Below are positions 1 to 10,954 of a DNA stretch of 64,000 nucleotides, in pieces (positions within the stretch are counted from its first letter, which is position 1; each line of letters opens with the position of its first letter). The notes beneath the pieces are model-generated. The model saw only the letters and a list, made by a program, of their open reading frames with translations. It was not told the DNA's origin and ran no database searches. The position numbers and the translations under genes were made by a program. The stretch is from Myxococcaceae bacterium (lineage in GTDB: Bacteria > Myxococcota > Myxococcia > Myxococcales > Myxococcaceae): contig RPRB01000004.1 in NCBI GenBank assembly GCA_003818285.1, positions 16,908-80,907 of the forward strand, in the 5' to 3' direction.

Positions 1-121
1 CGCCGTTGGTCAGGACCTGAAGCCAGACCAGCCCCGGCTCCCACCGGTAGCAGTGCCCGTGGGGCATGAACCACTCCGAAGAGAAGATCTCGGTCAGGTT
101 GGGCATGGCGCCGGGGAGCAT
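1..121 (-). CDS. N-terminus (partial, runs off window) of a sensor histidine kinase with an ETR1-like N-terminal membrane domain
   Basis: Minus-strand reading from ATG at 121: MLPGAMPNLTEIFSSEWFMPHGHCYRWEPGLVWLQVLTNG. The FxPHGHCYxWxPGLVWLxV motif is typical of bacterial ETR1-like sensor kinases. Not in the supplied ORF track because it is truncated. Confidence 0.55.
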   Translation of the reverse strand, partial: MLPGAMPNLTEIFSSEWFMPHGHCYRWEPGLVWLQVLTNG

Positions 122-156
122 GCTCCCGCCGGGCAGACCCACGCCACGGATGAACC

Positions 157-2865
157 TCAGCTCAGCCAGAAGTACGCGGTGCCCACCAGGGCGCGCCGGT
201 CCACCACCTTGCCTCGCGCGGTGCGCTCGGCCAGGGAGCGGTCCTTGAGGCCGTAGCGGGTCTCCTCCTCGTTGCGGAGGGCAGCCAGACGGCGCCGGTG
301 CTCGCGCTCCGCCCGCTCGATGGCCGCCCGCGCCCGGGCCCGCTCCGCCCCATCCTCGACTCCCACGAGACGCGCCCGGGCCTCCTCCCAGCTCGCCCGC
401 GCCCGGGCCAGCGCCTCGCGCGGCTCGAGCAGGCACTCCTCGGCGTAGCGATCCGCCTGCTCCCGGAGTCGATCGAGCTCGTGCTGGTTGCGCCGCTCCG
501 CCTCGCGGAGCAGGCCCTCCCGCGCCGCGGACAGCGCCCGCTCCTGGGCGTGAGCGACGGAGATGGCCGCCGGCGGCCGGAGCTGTCCCTCGCGTGCCGG
601 CAGGCGGGCGAGTAGCGCCGCGTCCTCGGGCGGCAGCGCCCGGAACCCGTCCCGCTCCCTGAGGAGCACCAGGTGCAGGAGACGCTCGTCGGGGAGCAGT
701 CCCGTCGCCTCGAAGCGATAGACGAACCACCAGCCCTCGCTTCCCGCCAGCCGGGCGAGCCGCGAGGGGAGGGTGGAGGCGTCGAGCTGGAGCCAGTGCA
801 CTCCATCGGCCGGGCTCGCGCGCACCGCGCCTGCCGCGACGCTCACGGTGCGGCCGCGGGCTTCCTTCCCCAGGACGTGACGGGTGAAGGCGCGGGCGTT
901 CCGCCGGTGCCGGTCCACCGCCGCCTCGGCCTCCTCCCCGGCCATCCGGAGTCTCCGGCGCACCTCGCCGTCGAATCGTTCGAGGAGCAGGGAGCGGGCC
1001 TGCGTCATCCGCGCGTCGATGCGGTGCTCGAGGTCGTCGCGGAGCGCATCGAACGCGCGGGCGATCTCCACGGTGGACCGGCACGACTGGTAGATGTCCA
1101 GGACGCGCTTCTCGAAGTCGATCCCGGTCTCCAGCGCCCCGAGGATCTCGTCCGAGGCGCCGAACACCCCGTCGAAGAGGTGGAGCTTCCGCTCCAGCAG
1201 CTCGTACAGCCGGGCGTCGGCGGCGTTCTGGCGGTTGAGGAAGTTGAGCACCAGGACGTCCCGTTGCTGCCCGTAGCGATGGCAGCGGCCGATGCGCTGC
1301 TCGATGCGCTGCGGGTTCCAGGGCAGGTCGTAGTTCACGACCAGGTTGCAGAACTGGAGATTGAGCACCTCGGCCCCGGCCTCTGTCGAGAGGAGGATCT
1401 CGGTGCGCTCGCGGAACTCGTCCACCAGGGCCTGACGCTCCTCAGGCGTCCCCGCGTCGCCGGAGAGGAGCGAGATCCGCCCGGCCCAGCCGTGCGCGGC
1501 GAGCAGGTCGGCGAGGTAGCCCTGCGTCCGCCGCGACTCGGTGAAGACCACCGCCTTCTCCGGCCACTGGTGCGCGCGGGCGACGGTGAAGAGCCGATCC
1601 AGCGCCCGCTTCAGCGCCTCGCCCTTGGCGTTCACCCGGATCGATTCGGCGCGCGCGGCGTAGCGCTCCAGCTCGAACGCCTCCGCCTCGAGGGTGGCCG
1701 GGGCGGGAAGGGTGGGGCGGCCGGGCTCGTCCTCCCAGGCCTCGGCCTCCTCGGCCCAGGCGCTCGCCTCCTCGGGCTCGAAGGCCCCCCTCTCCCCGGC
1801 GCCGCGCCTCGCCGCGTCGATGCGCCGGCGCAGGCTCTCGGCCAGGCGCCGCAGGGTGGGCGCGATGGCGTACGTCGAGGAGGCGAGGAGCTTCCGGTAG
1901 ACGAGGGTGAGAAGCGTCCTCTTCCCCGGCTCGATCGCCGCCGTCTCGCTGCGGCGGAGGTACTCGGACACCTCGTCGTAGAGCGACTGCTCCTCGTCGG
2001 AGGGCGCGAAGTCCTCCACCATGCTCCGGCGATTGGTGAAGCGGACGTACTCCCGCACCTGCCGGCGCAGTGTGCGGTGCACCACCGGGGAGAGGCGCTC
2101 GCGGAGCTCCTGGACCGGCCCGTCGGGAAGGCCGCCCACCTCGGGGTCCACCGAGTAGCGGCTCTTGAAGGCGTGCTCCGGGCCGAGGATCTGCTCGTCG
2201 AGGAAGGACATCAACCCGAACAGCTCCATCAGCTCGTTCTGGAGCGGAGTGGCGGTGAGGAGCAGCTTCGGCCGGTCGCCCAGCGCGTCCCGGAGGGCCC
2301 GGGCGATCTTGTTCCCCGCCCGGTGCGCGTTCCGGAGCCGGTGCGCCTCGTCGATGACCACCAGGTCCCAGGGGAGCTGCCGGATCTGCTCGGCCCGTCC
2401 CGCGGCGAAGGGGTGGCTGGCGATGACCGGCACCGGCTGCTGGAAGGGGTTGTGCCCCGTGCGCCCGGCCCGCCCGTCGACGATCACCGACTCGAGCTCG
2501 AACTTGTCCTGGAGCTCCGCCTGCCACTGCGCGCGCAAGGTGGCGGGGGTGAGCACCAGGACCCGCCCCTTCCCCTCGGCCACCAGCTGGGCGAGGACGA
2601 TGCCTGCCTCGATGGTCTTCCCCAGCCCCACCTCGTCGGCGAGCATGCATCCGCCCCGCGGGAGCGAGTCGAGCGCGAACGCCGCCGCCTCCACCTGATG
2701 CGGATTGAGGTCGACCCGCGCCTCCGAGAGCGCCGCGGCGAGCCGGTCCGTGGCCCGGCCTGCCTTGAGCGCCAGCTCCTCGGCCAGCAGCCGCTGATGA
2801 AAACGCGTGAGCGGGGTCTCCCCCGCGAGCTTCTCCCGGACCGGCTCCGCCACTCCACCCCTCAT
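157..2865 (-). CDS. SNF2/RapA-like DEAD/DEAH-box helicase
   Basis: 902 aa ORF with LADEVGLGKTIEAG (Walker A), VIDEAH (Walker B) and IEQRIGRCHRYGQ (motif VI). Confidence 0.9.
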   Translation of the reverse strand: MRGGVAEPVREKLAGETPLTRFHQRLLAEELALKAGRATDRLAAALSEARVDLNPHQVEAAAFALDSLPRGGCMLADEVGLGKTIEAGIVLAQLVAEGKGRVLVLTPATLRAQWQAELQDKFELESVIVDGRAGRTGHNPFQQPVPVIASHPFAAGRAEQIRQLPWDLVVIDEAHRLRNAHRAGNKIARALRDALGDRPKLLLTATPLQNELMELFGLMSFLDEQILGPEHAFKSRYSVDPEVGGLPDGPVQELRERLSPVVHRTLRRQVREYVRFTNRRSMVEDFAPSDEEQSLYDEVSEYLRRSETAAIEPGKRTLLTLVYRKLLASSTYAIAPTLRRLAESLRRRIDAARRGAGERGAFEPEEASAWAEEAEAWEDEPGRPTLPAPATLEAEAFELERYAARAESIRVNAKGEALKRALDRLFTVARAHQWPEKAVVFTESRRTQGYLADLLAAHGWAGRISLLSGDAGTPEERQALVDEFRERTEILLSTEAGAEVLNLQFCNLVVNYDLPWNPQRIEQRIGRCHRYGQQRDVLVLNFLNRQNAADARLYELLERKLHLFDGVFGASDEILGALETGIDFEKRVLDIYQSCRSTVEIARAFDALRDDLEHRIDARMTQARSLLLERFDGEVRRRLRMAGEEAEAAVDRHRRNARAFTRHVLGKEARGRTVSVAAGAVRASPADGVHWLQLDASTLPSRLARLAGSEGWWFVYRFEATGLLPDERLLHLVLLRERDGFRALPPEDAALLARLPAREGQLRPPAAISVAHAQERALSAAREGLLREAERRNQHELDRLREQADRYAEECLLEPREALARARASWEEARARLVGVEDGAERARARAAIERAEREHRRRLAALRNEEETRYGLKDRSLAERTARGKVVDRRALVGTAYFWLS

Positions 2866-3036
2866 TCCAACGTGGGGACCGTCGACACTGGCGGCCCGGC
2901 CCGAAGTCTATCGCGGCTGGATCGATTCCCATGCGCAGCGACGGCTCCAGTTGCCACCGGAGCGGTGATCGCCCCCGACGATGTCCGCTGAATCCGGGGA
3001 GACTTCGGGTGGGCCTGCGTGCCAACCTCCGGGCGC

Positions 3037-5133
3037 ATGCGGGTCCGTGACTGGGGGGTCTTCGTCTCCATCGCGCTCGGCTGTGCCACGGCGCCCAGCA
3101 AGCCGCCGCCCACCGACTTCGCCGCCGTCGAGCGGGCGCGCATCGCCGAGCTGGAGCTCGCCCGCGACACGCGAGGCGAGGTGCTCGTTTCCCGTGCCCG
3201 ACTCCACGCCGATCCGACGGTCCGCGCCCGGGCCCTGCTCGCCCTGGGCCGGGTGCAGGACCTCTCCACCGCCCCGAAGGTCGCCGAGGCGCTGACCGAC
3301 CCGGTGCCGGCCGTGCGCGGCGCCGCGGCCTTCGCCGCCGGGGAGCTCGCCCTCGCATGGGAGCCGGTACCGGACGAGACCCGGGCCCTCCTCGCCCAGG
3401 CGCTGCTCGACGCCGAGGCAAAGGAGACCGATGCCACGGCAAGGCTCCTGGAGGTGGACGCGCTCGGCCGGGTGCGCACGCCCGCCGCGCTCGAGCGGCT
3501 CACGCTGCTGCTCGCCGTGCCCACCGGGCAGCGCGCGGACGAGACCGACCCCCGCAGCGAGGTTCCGGTCCGTGCCGCCATCGCCCTCGGGGTCGCCGCC
3601 CGCGCGAAGGCGCCGGTTCCGGACAGCGCTCGACCCGGGCTCGAGCGGCTGTCCGGTGCGCTGCTCGCTCCGTACCGCTGGGCCGGTGTGTACGCGCTGG
3701 CCCAGATGAAGACGCCCGCGGCCCGGCCGCTGCTCCTCGGCGCCCTGCGCGACGACGATCCGGAGGTCCGCGCCATCGCCGCGAAGGGCGTGTCCGACCT
3801 CGCGCTGGCCGAGGACACGGCGGCGCTCCGGGCCGTGCTGCGCGACCTCGACGGTCGGGTCGCCGCGGAGGCCGTCCGGGGGCTGGTCACCCTGGCGTCC
3901 CGCTGCGCCCCGGGGCCGTGCACCCCCGCCGAGGCGCTCGGCGAGCTGGATGCCCGTGCCGCCGGGCTCGGAGCGGCGAGCCTCCCCCAGGCGGTGCCGC
4001 CGCTCCTCGCCCTGGCCCAGGCGCCGGTGCCCGAGTCCGCCCGCCGCGTGCTGGTGCGGTTGCGGACGAGCCTCCGCGCCTCGGCGGAGACGGCGCCGGA
4101 CGCGGTGCGGGCCACGGCGGCCTGGCTCGATTGCCGGATGGCGGCCGCCGAGGATCGCCAGCGGGGCTGGCTCGACGAGACGCTCCGCTGCGGTCACGAC
4201 CGCGTCCCCGAGGTGCGCCGGCTCCGGCTCGGGCTGGAGGCCGTCGCCGCGAGCCCGCGCTTGGCCGAGGCGCGGGTCCAGAAGACGCTCCTGCCGTTCC
4301 TCGCTCACGCCTCGCCCCAGATCCGCGCCGCGGCCGCGGCGGTCGTCCCCGGCACGAAGGCGCCCGAGCTGACGCCGGCGCTCCGGCCCCTCCTTCAAGA
4401 TCAGGACCCGATCGTGCGGGCCTCGGCCGTGGAGGCGCTGGTGGCGGTCGGCGACCGCGCGTCCGCGCCGGGCATCCTCGGCGGCGCGCGCACGGCGACG
4501 GTCGACGTGGTCACCACCTACGCCGAGGCGCTGATCAAGCTGAAACCCGAGGGCGCCGCCGGCGTCGCTCGCCAGTGGCTCGGCTCGCCGCAGGCGCACG
4601 TCCGGCACGAAGGGGCCCGGGTGTTGACCGCGCTCGAGAGCACGCCCGTCCGGGCTCCCGCGCTGCCGGCGAAGGCCGAGGCCCCGTCCGCGCCGCCCCT
4701 GGTCCAGGGGTCCCTCTGGCGCATCGAGACCGCGCATGGGCCGGTGGTCATCGCCCCGGACGTCGAGGATGCCCCGGTGACGGTGGCCCAGCTCTCCCGC
4801 CTCGCGCGCGAGGGGTACTTCCGTGGCCTCACCTTCCACCGCGTCGTCCCCGACTTCGTGGTGCAGGGCGGCGACCCGCGCGGGGACGGGGAAGGGGGCC
4901 CGGGCTTCACCCTCCCCTGCGAGGTCTCCCCCCGGACCTACCTCCGCGGGACCGTGGGGATGGCGCTGGCCGGGAAGGACACCGGGGGCAGCCAGCTCTT
5001 CGTCTCCCTCTCCCCCCAGCCCCACCTCGACGGGCGTTACACCATCATCGGAACGGTGGTCTCCGGGATGGAAGCGCTGGACGGCATGGTGGAGGGAGAC
5101 ACACTCTCCGACTGGGTCGTGCTCAGCCCTTGA
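3037..5133 (+). CDS. HEAT-repeat lipoprotein with C-terminal cyclophilin-type peptidyl-prolyl isomerase domain
   Basis: Lipobox-like SIALGC; repeated HEAT/PBS-like segments; C-terminus FRGLTFHRVVPDFVVQGGDPRGDGEGGPGF...GTVGMALAGKDTGGSQLFVSLSPQPHLDGRYTIIG (cyclophilin). Confidence 0.85.
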   Translation: MRVRDWGVFVSIALGCATAPSKPPPTDFAAVERARIAELELARDTRGEVLVSRARLHADPTVRARALLALGRVQDLSTAPKVAEALTDPVPAVRGAAAFAAGELALAWEPVPDETRALLAQALLDAEAKETDATARLLEVDALGRVRTPAALERLTLLLAVPTGQRADETDPRSEVPVRAAIALGVAARAKAPVPDSARPGLERLSGALLAPYRWAGVYALAQMKTPAARPLLLGALRDDDPEVRAIAAKGVSDLALAEDTAALRAVLRDLDGRVAAEAVRGLVTLASRCAPGPCTPAEALGELDARAAGLGAASLPQAVPPLLALAQAPVPESARRVLVRLRTSLRASAETAPDAVRATAAWLDCRMAAAEDRQRGWLDETLRCGHDRVPEVRRLRLGLEAVAASPRLAEARVQKTLLPFLAHASPQIRAAAAAVVPGTKAPELTPALRPLLQDQDPIVRASAVEALVAVGDRASAPGILGGARTATVDVVTTYAEALIKLKPEGAAGVARQWLGSPQAHVRHEGARVLTALESTPVRAPALPAKAEAPSAPPLVQGSLWRIETAHGPVVIAPDVEDAPVTVAQLSRLAREGYFRGLTFHRVVPDFVVQGGDPRGDGEGGPGFTLPCEVSPRTYLRGTVGMALAGKDTGGSQLFVSLSPQPHLDGRYTIIGTVVSGMEALDGMVEGDTLSDWVVLSP

Positions 5134-5140
5134 GTGAAAA

Positions 5141-5161
5141 ACGAGGTCTCTGAGACGTCGT
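5141..5161. promoter_or_regulatory. 21-bp near-perfect palindrome (operator or terminator)
   Basis: ACGAGGTCTC-T-GAGACGTCGT: 9 of 10 arm positions are complementary; located between two co-oriented genes. Confidence 0.4.
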
Positions 5162-5239
5162 CGGAGTTTTGGTTGGCGCACCGGACCCGCCGGGCGTAAA
5201 AGCACAAACCCTCGAAACAGCGGGAGATTCGGTCGGAAA

Positions 5240-6238
5240 ATGGCCAGGGTGGCGAACTCGGGCCCGGTGCCTGTGGTGGTGATGGGGCTCGGGGCCATCG
5301 GGCGGGAGATCGCGCGCGCGTCCTTGCAGTCGGAGGAGGTGACGCTGGTCGGGGCCGTGGACACTCATCCTGCCTTGGTGGGCAAGCGACTGGACGAGCT
5401 GGGGGTCCCTTCCCCCATCCAGGTCGAGCCGGCGCTCCGTCGTGGCCCGGCCCGGGGCCGGCGGCCGGTGGTGCTCCACGCGACGGGCTCCTCCTTTCCG
5501 GCGGTGGCCGAGCAGCTGCTCGCGGCGGTGAAGGAGGGGCACCCGGTGGTCTCGACGTGCGAGGAGCTCGTCTTCCCCTGGGTCCGCTATCCGGAGCTCT
5601 CCGACCGGCTGGAGCGTGCTGCCCAGCGCGCCGGTGTCTCCGTGCTCGGAACCGGGGTCAATCCGGGCTTCGTCCTCGATCGGCTGGCGGCCACCCTGGG
5701 GCAGACCGTGGGGCCGGTGCGGCACGTCCTCGCCCGGCGGGTGGTGGACGCGCGGGGGAGGCGCGAGGCGCTGCAGCGGAAGATCGGCGCCGGCCTCACC
5801 GAGGACGAGTTCGATGCCCTGGCCGCCAAGAACGCGGTGGGACACGTGGGCCTGCTCGAGTCGGCGGCGCTGTGCGCCCTGGGCCTCGGGCTGGACCTCG
5901 ACGAGTACGAGGAGGAGCTCACCCCGGTCCTCGCCCACGAGGACATTCCGGGCGGCGCCTTCGTCGTGCCCCGGGGCCGAGTGGCCGGCGTGAATCAGAC
6001 CGTCGTCGGCCTGGTGGACGGGCAGGAGAGGGTGCGTCTCGAGCTGATGCTTGCCCTGGGAGCAGAGCCCCCGGGAGACCAGATCGTCATTGAATCCGAC
6101 ACTCCTCTTCGCGTCGAGATCCCCGGCGGGATTCCGGGGGACTCCGCCACCGCTCAGCTCGTGGTACACGCCGCTCCACGCGTCGCAGCCGCGGAGTCGG
6201 GGCTTCTCACCGTGCTCGATCTTCCGGCGGGACGCTGA
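5240..6238 (+). CDS. Dihydrodipicolinate reductase-like / NAD(P)-binding oxidoreductase
   Basis: N-terminal Rossmann motif VVVMGLGAIGREIARA; DapB/diaminopentanoate dehydrogenase-like layout. Confidence 0.7.
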   Translation: MARVANSGPVPVVVMGLGAIGREIARASLQSEEVTLVGAVDTHPALVGKRLDELGVPSPIQVEPALRRGPARGRRPVVLHATGSSFPAVAEQLLAAVKEGHPVVSTCEELVFPWVRYPELSDRLERAAQRAGVSVLGTGVNPGFVLDRLAATLGQTVGPVRHVLARRVVDARGRREALQRKIGAGLTEDEFDALAAKNAVGHVGLLESAALCALGLGLDLDEYEEELTPVLAHEDIPGGAFVVPRGRVAGVNQTVVGLVDGQERVRLELMLALGAEPPGDQIVIESDTPLRVEIPGGIPGDSATAQLVVHAAPRVAAAESGLLTVLDLPAGR

Positions 6239-6256
6239 TCCGCCAAAGGACCTGAC

Positions 6257-6703
6257 ATGCTGGACAAGAACGCCATCGGCCGCTCGTCACCGCCGACCCT
6301 GAACGAGGTCGAGAAGGGTTCGATCCGCCGATTCGCCGAGGCGCTCGGCGACTTCAACCCGATGTACTACGACGAGGAGTACGCCCGCGCTGCGGGCTAC
6401 CCCACCATCGTCGCCCCGCCCACGTTCCCGGCGAGCTTCCACTCGGCCGCGGACCTCCGCGAGCTCCTCGGGGTGGGGATCAAGAGCCTGCTGCATGCCG
6501 AACAGGCCTTCGAGTACGACCGTCCCATCTTCGCCGGCGACCGCATCTACGTGTCCACCCGGGTGGCAGAGGTGCTGGAGCGGACTGGCCCGGCGGGCAA
6601 GATGGACGTCGCGGTCATCGAGGACGAGGGGCGCGACGAGGAAGGCAACCTGGTCTTCAAGGCCCGGCGCACGCTGGTGGTGCGCGCGAGCAAGGAGAGC
6701 TGA
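6257..6703 (+). CDS. MaoC-like (FAS1-type N-terminal) dehydratase
   Basis: 148 aa hot-dog fold pattern: RFAEALGDFNPMYYDEEYARAAGYPTIVAPPTFPASF. Confidence 0.8.
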   Translation: MLDKNAIGRSSPPTLNEVEKGSIRRFAEALGDFNPMYYDEEYARAAGYPTIVAPPTFPASFHSAADLRELLGVGIKSLLHAEQAFEYDRPIFAGDRIYVSTRVAEVLERTGPAGKMDVAVIEDEGRDEEGNLVFKARRTLVVRASKES

Positions 6704-6709
6704 TCGGCG

Positions 6710-7348
6710 ATGGCATCACGCAAGCTCTACTTCGAGGCGGTCCGCGTGGGGGAGGAGCTCCCGGCGCTGACGAAGACGCCGGTGGACCGGGTGCAGCTGG
6801 CTCGCTACGCGGGGGCCTCCGGCGACTTCAACCCGGTCCACGTCGACGAGACCTATGCCAAGAGCCTCGGCATGCCGAGCGTGTACGCGCCCGGGATGCT
6901 GATCATGGGATTCCTCGGGCAGCTGGTGTCCGACTGGGCGCGTGGCGCGCAGCTCCGGCGGTACTCGGTGAAGTTCTCGAAGATCGTCTGGCCCGGGGAC
7001 ACCGTGGTCTGCAAGGGCAGGGTGACCGAGCGCTGGGGCGACGAGGGTCGGTACTTCGCCGAGCTGGACCTCTGGGCCGAGAACCAGAAGGGCGAGCTGG
7101 TGCTCCGCGGCGGGGCGCAGATCCAGCTCTTCCTCTCCCTGGAGGACGAGAACCGCCAGCGCTCCGGCCAGCCGCCGGTGGTGGTGCCCGCTCCCAGGGA
7201 GAGCATCCTTCCACCGGCGCCCCCGACGTCTGCCCCCCGGAAGGAGCCCGCGGTCGCAGCGCCGGTGTCCGGGGTCAAGAAGGCCACCCCGCGGGAATCC
7301 CACGCCCTGCGCAAGGTGCCCGAGGCGAAGAAGTCGACCAAGAAGTAG
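6710..7348 (+). CDS. MaoC family dehydratase with Pro/Ala/Lys-rich C-terminal tail
   Basis: RYAGASGDFNPVHVDETYAKSLGMPSVYAPGMLIMGFLGQLV hydratase-2-like motif; low-complexity tail ending KKSTKK. Confidence 0.8.
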   Translation: MASRKLYFEAVRVGEELPALTKTPVDRVQLARYAGASGDFNPVHVDETYAKSLGMPSVYAPGMLIMGFLGQLVSDWARGAQLRRYSVKFSKIVWPGDTVVCKGRVTERWGDEGRYFAELDLWAENQKGELVLRGGAQIQLFLSLEDENRQRSGQPPVVVPAPRESILPPAPPTSAPRKEPAVAAPVSGVKKATPRESHALRKVPEAKKSTKK

Positions 7349-7397
7349 GCCTGTCGGGGCCCTGAACCGACCTGCCAACGCGGGGCGTCATTTTGGA

Positions 7398-7456
7398 TTG
7401 ACTCAAGAATCAGCCGGACACATGCTTCCCCCACGTCCCGTTGATTCTGGAGTCGA
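7398..7456. promoter_or_regulatory. Inverted repeat / paired near-palindromic operator candidate upstream of acyl-CoA dehydrogenase
   Basis: GACTCAAGAATCA (7400-7412) and TGATTCTGGAGTC (7442-7454) are complementary at 12 of 13 positions; TTGACT lies at 7398-7403; unusually AT-rich for this window. Confidence 0.45.
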
Positions 7457-7459
7457 CCG

Positions 7460-9304
<1,845 letters not shown>

Positions 9305-9410
9305 CCGTGCTTCCCACCGGCCCGGCCAGCCGAGTCGGTCCACGGCTCGCCGCGGCGCGCTGAGGCATCGTCAGAGAGGATGGTGACGTTCACCAGCCTT
9401 GGTTTGCGCT

Positions 9411-10919
9411 ATGTTCGGGCCGCCTGGAGACGGGCAGCCATCGCAAGGAGCGCAGGTGCTCGAAGAGTTCTTCGCACCGTTCCGCGAGAACATCGTCGGG
9501 GTGAGACATAGTCTGCTCGGCCCCTATGGAGAGCGGCCTCTCGTCTATGCGGACTGGACCGCCAGCGGTCGTCTCTACCGGCCCATCGAGGAACGCCTCC
9601 TCGAGGAGTTCGGGCCCCTGGTGGGCAACACCCACTCCGAAGCGAGCGCCACCGGGATGGCCATGACCCGGTCCTATCAGCGCGCCCAGGCGCTGCTGAA
9701 AGAGCATGTCGGCGCGGGCCCGGACGACGTGATCATCACCCAGGGCTCGGGAATGACGGCGGTGGTCAACAAGCTCCAGCGGATGCTCGGCCTTCGCCTC
9801 CCCGAGCAGCTGGCCCCGTTCTGCCGGCTCCCGCCGGAGCTGCACCCGGTGGTGCTGGTCACCCACATGGAGCACCACTCCAACCAGACCTCGTGGCTGG
9901 AGACCGTGGCCGACGTCGAGGTGATTCCCCCCGACGAGCAGGGACAGGTGGACCCGGCGGCGCTCGCCGAGATCCTGGAGCGCTACCGGGACCGTCCGCT
10001 GAAGATCGGCTCCTTCACCGCCTGCTCGAACGTGACCGGGGTACGCCCTCCGGTGCACGCCCTCGCCCGGCTGATGCACCAGCACGGCGGCTACTGCTTC
10101 GTGGACTACGCCGCGTCCGCCCCGTACGTGGACATCAACATGCATCCACCGGACGAGCTGGAGAAGCTCGACGGGGTGTACTTCTCGCCGCACAAGTTCC
10201 TCGGCGGACCGGGGTCGCCGGGAATCCTGGTGTTCGATTCACGGCTCTACCACAACCGAGTGCCCGATCAGCCCGGCGGTGGAACGGTGAACTGGACCAA
10301 TCCCTGGAAGCGCCACAGCTTCGTCGATGGCATCGAAGCCCGCGAGGATGGGGGGACCCCCGGCTTCCTCCAGACCATCAAGGCGGCGCTGGCGGTCCAG
10401 CTCAAGGAGGCGATGGGCACCTCCCGGATCCAGGAGCGAGAGCACGAGCTGCTGCAGCTCCTTCTCCGCGGGCTGCGGACCATTCCCCGGTTGCACATCC
10501 TTGCCGACCACCTGGAATCGCGGCTGGCCATCGTGTCCTTCTACGTGGAGGACCTTCACTACAATCTCCTGGTCCGCCTCCTGAACGATCGCTTCGGGGT
10601 CCAGGTGCGCGGTGGCTGCTCCTGTGCCGGCACCTATGGGCACTACCTGCTCCACGTGGACCCGAACCGCTCGTCGTTGATCACCGACAAGATCGACCTG
10701 GGCGACCTCTCGGAGAAGCCAGGCTGGGTGCGGATGTCGCTGCACCCCACCACCACCACCGAGGAGGTTCACGCCCTAGTCGAGGCGGTGCGGGAGTGCG
10801 TCCGGCACGGAAGCGAGTGGGGTGCGGACTACCGCTACTCCTCGCGGACCAACGAGTTCACCCTCCTGAGCGGAACGAGCGACGGTCCGGACATCGAGCC
10901 GCTCTTCCGTCCCTCGTAG
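9411..10919 (+). CDS. Class V aminotransferase / cysteine desulfurase-like PLP enzyme
   Basis: VYADWTASGRLYRPIE, GNTHSEASATG, SPHKFLGGPGSPGILVF (PLP Lys), RGGCSCAGTYGHYLL. Start could be 9399. Confidence 0.85.
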   Translation: MFGPPGDGQPSQGAQVLEEFFAPFRENIVGVRHSLLGPYGERPLVYADWTASGRLYRPIEERLLEEFGPLVGNTHSEASATGMAMTRSYQRAQALLKEHVGAGPDDVIITQGSGMTAVVNKLQRMLGLRLPEQLAPFCRLPPELHPVVLVTHMEHHSNQTSWLETVADVEVIPPDEQGQVDPAALAEILERYRDRPLKIGSFTACSNVTGVRPPVHALARLMHQHGGYCFVDYAASAPYVDINMHPPDELEKLDGVYFSPHKFLGGPGSPGILVFDSRLYHNRVPDQPGGGTVNWTNPWKRHSFVDGIEAREDGGTPGFLQTIKAALAVQLKEAMGTSRIQEREHELLQLLLRGLRTIPRLHILADHLESRLAIVSFYVEDLHYNLLVRLLNDRFGVQVRGGCSCAGTYGHYLLHVDPNRSSLITDKIDLGDLSEKPGWVRMSLHPTTTTEEVHALVEAVRECVRHGSEWGADYRYSSRTNEFTLLSGTSDGPDIEPLFRPS

Positions 10920-10954
10920 GGTCGCCGGTGCGGGCAGGTGGCGGAGGTGCGGGG

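Noticed and set aside
673-2991. 772-aa plus-strand ORF antisense to the SNF2 helicase
   Set aside because: GC-rich shadow ORF; low-complexity Arg/Gly/Pro/Leu composition and no domains, while the opposite strand encodes a clear helicase.
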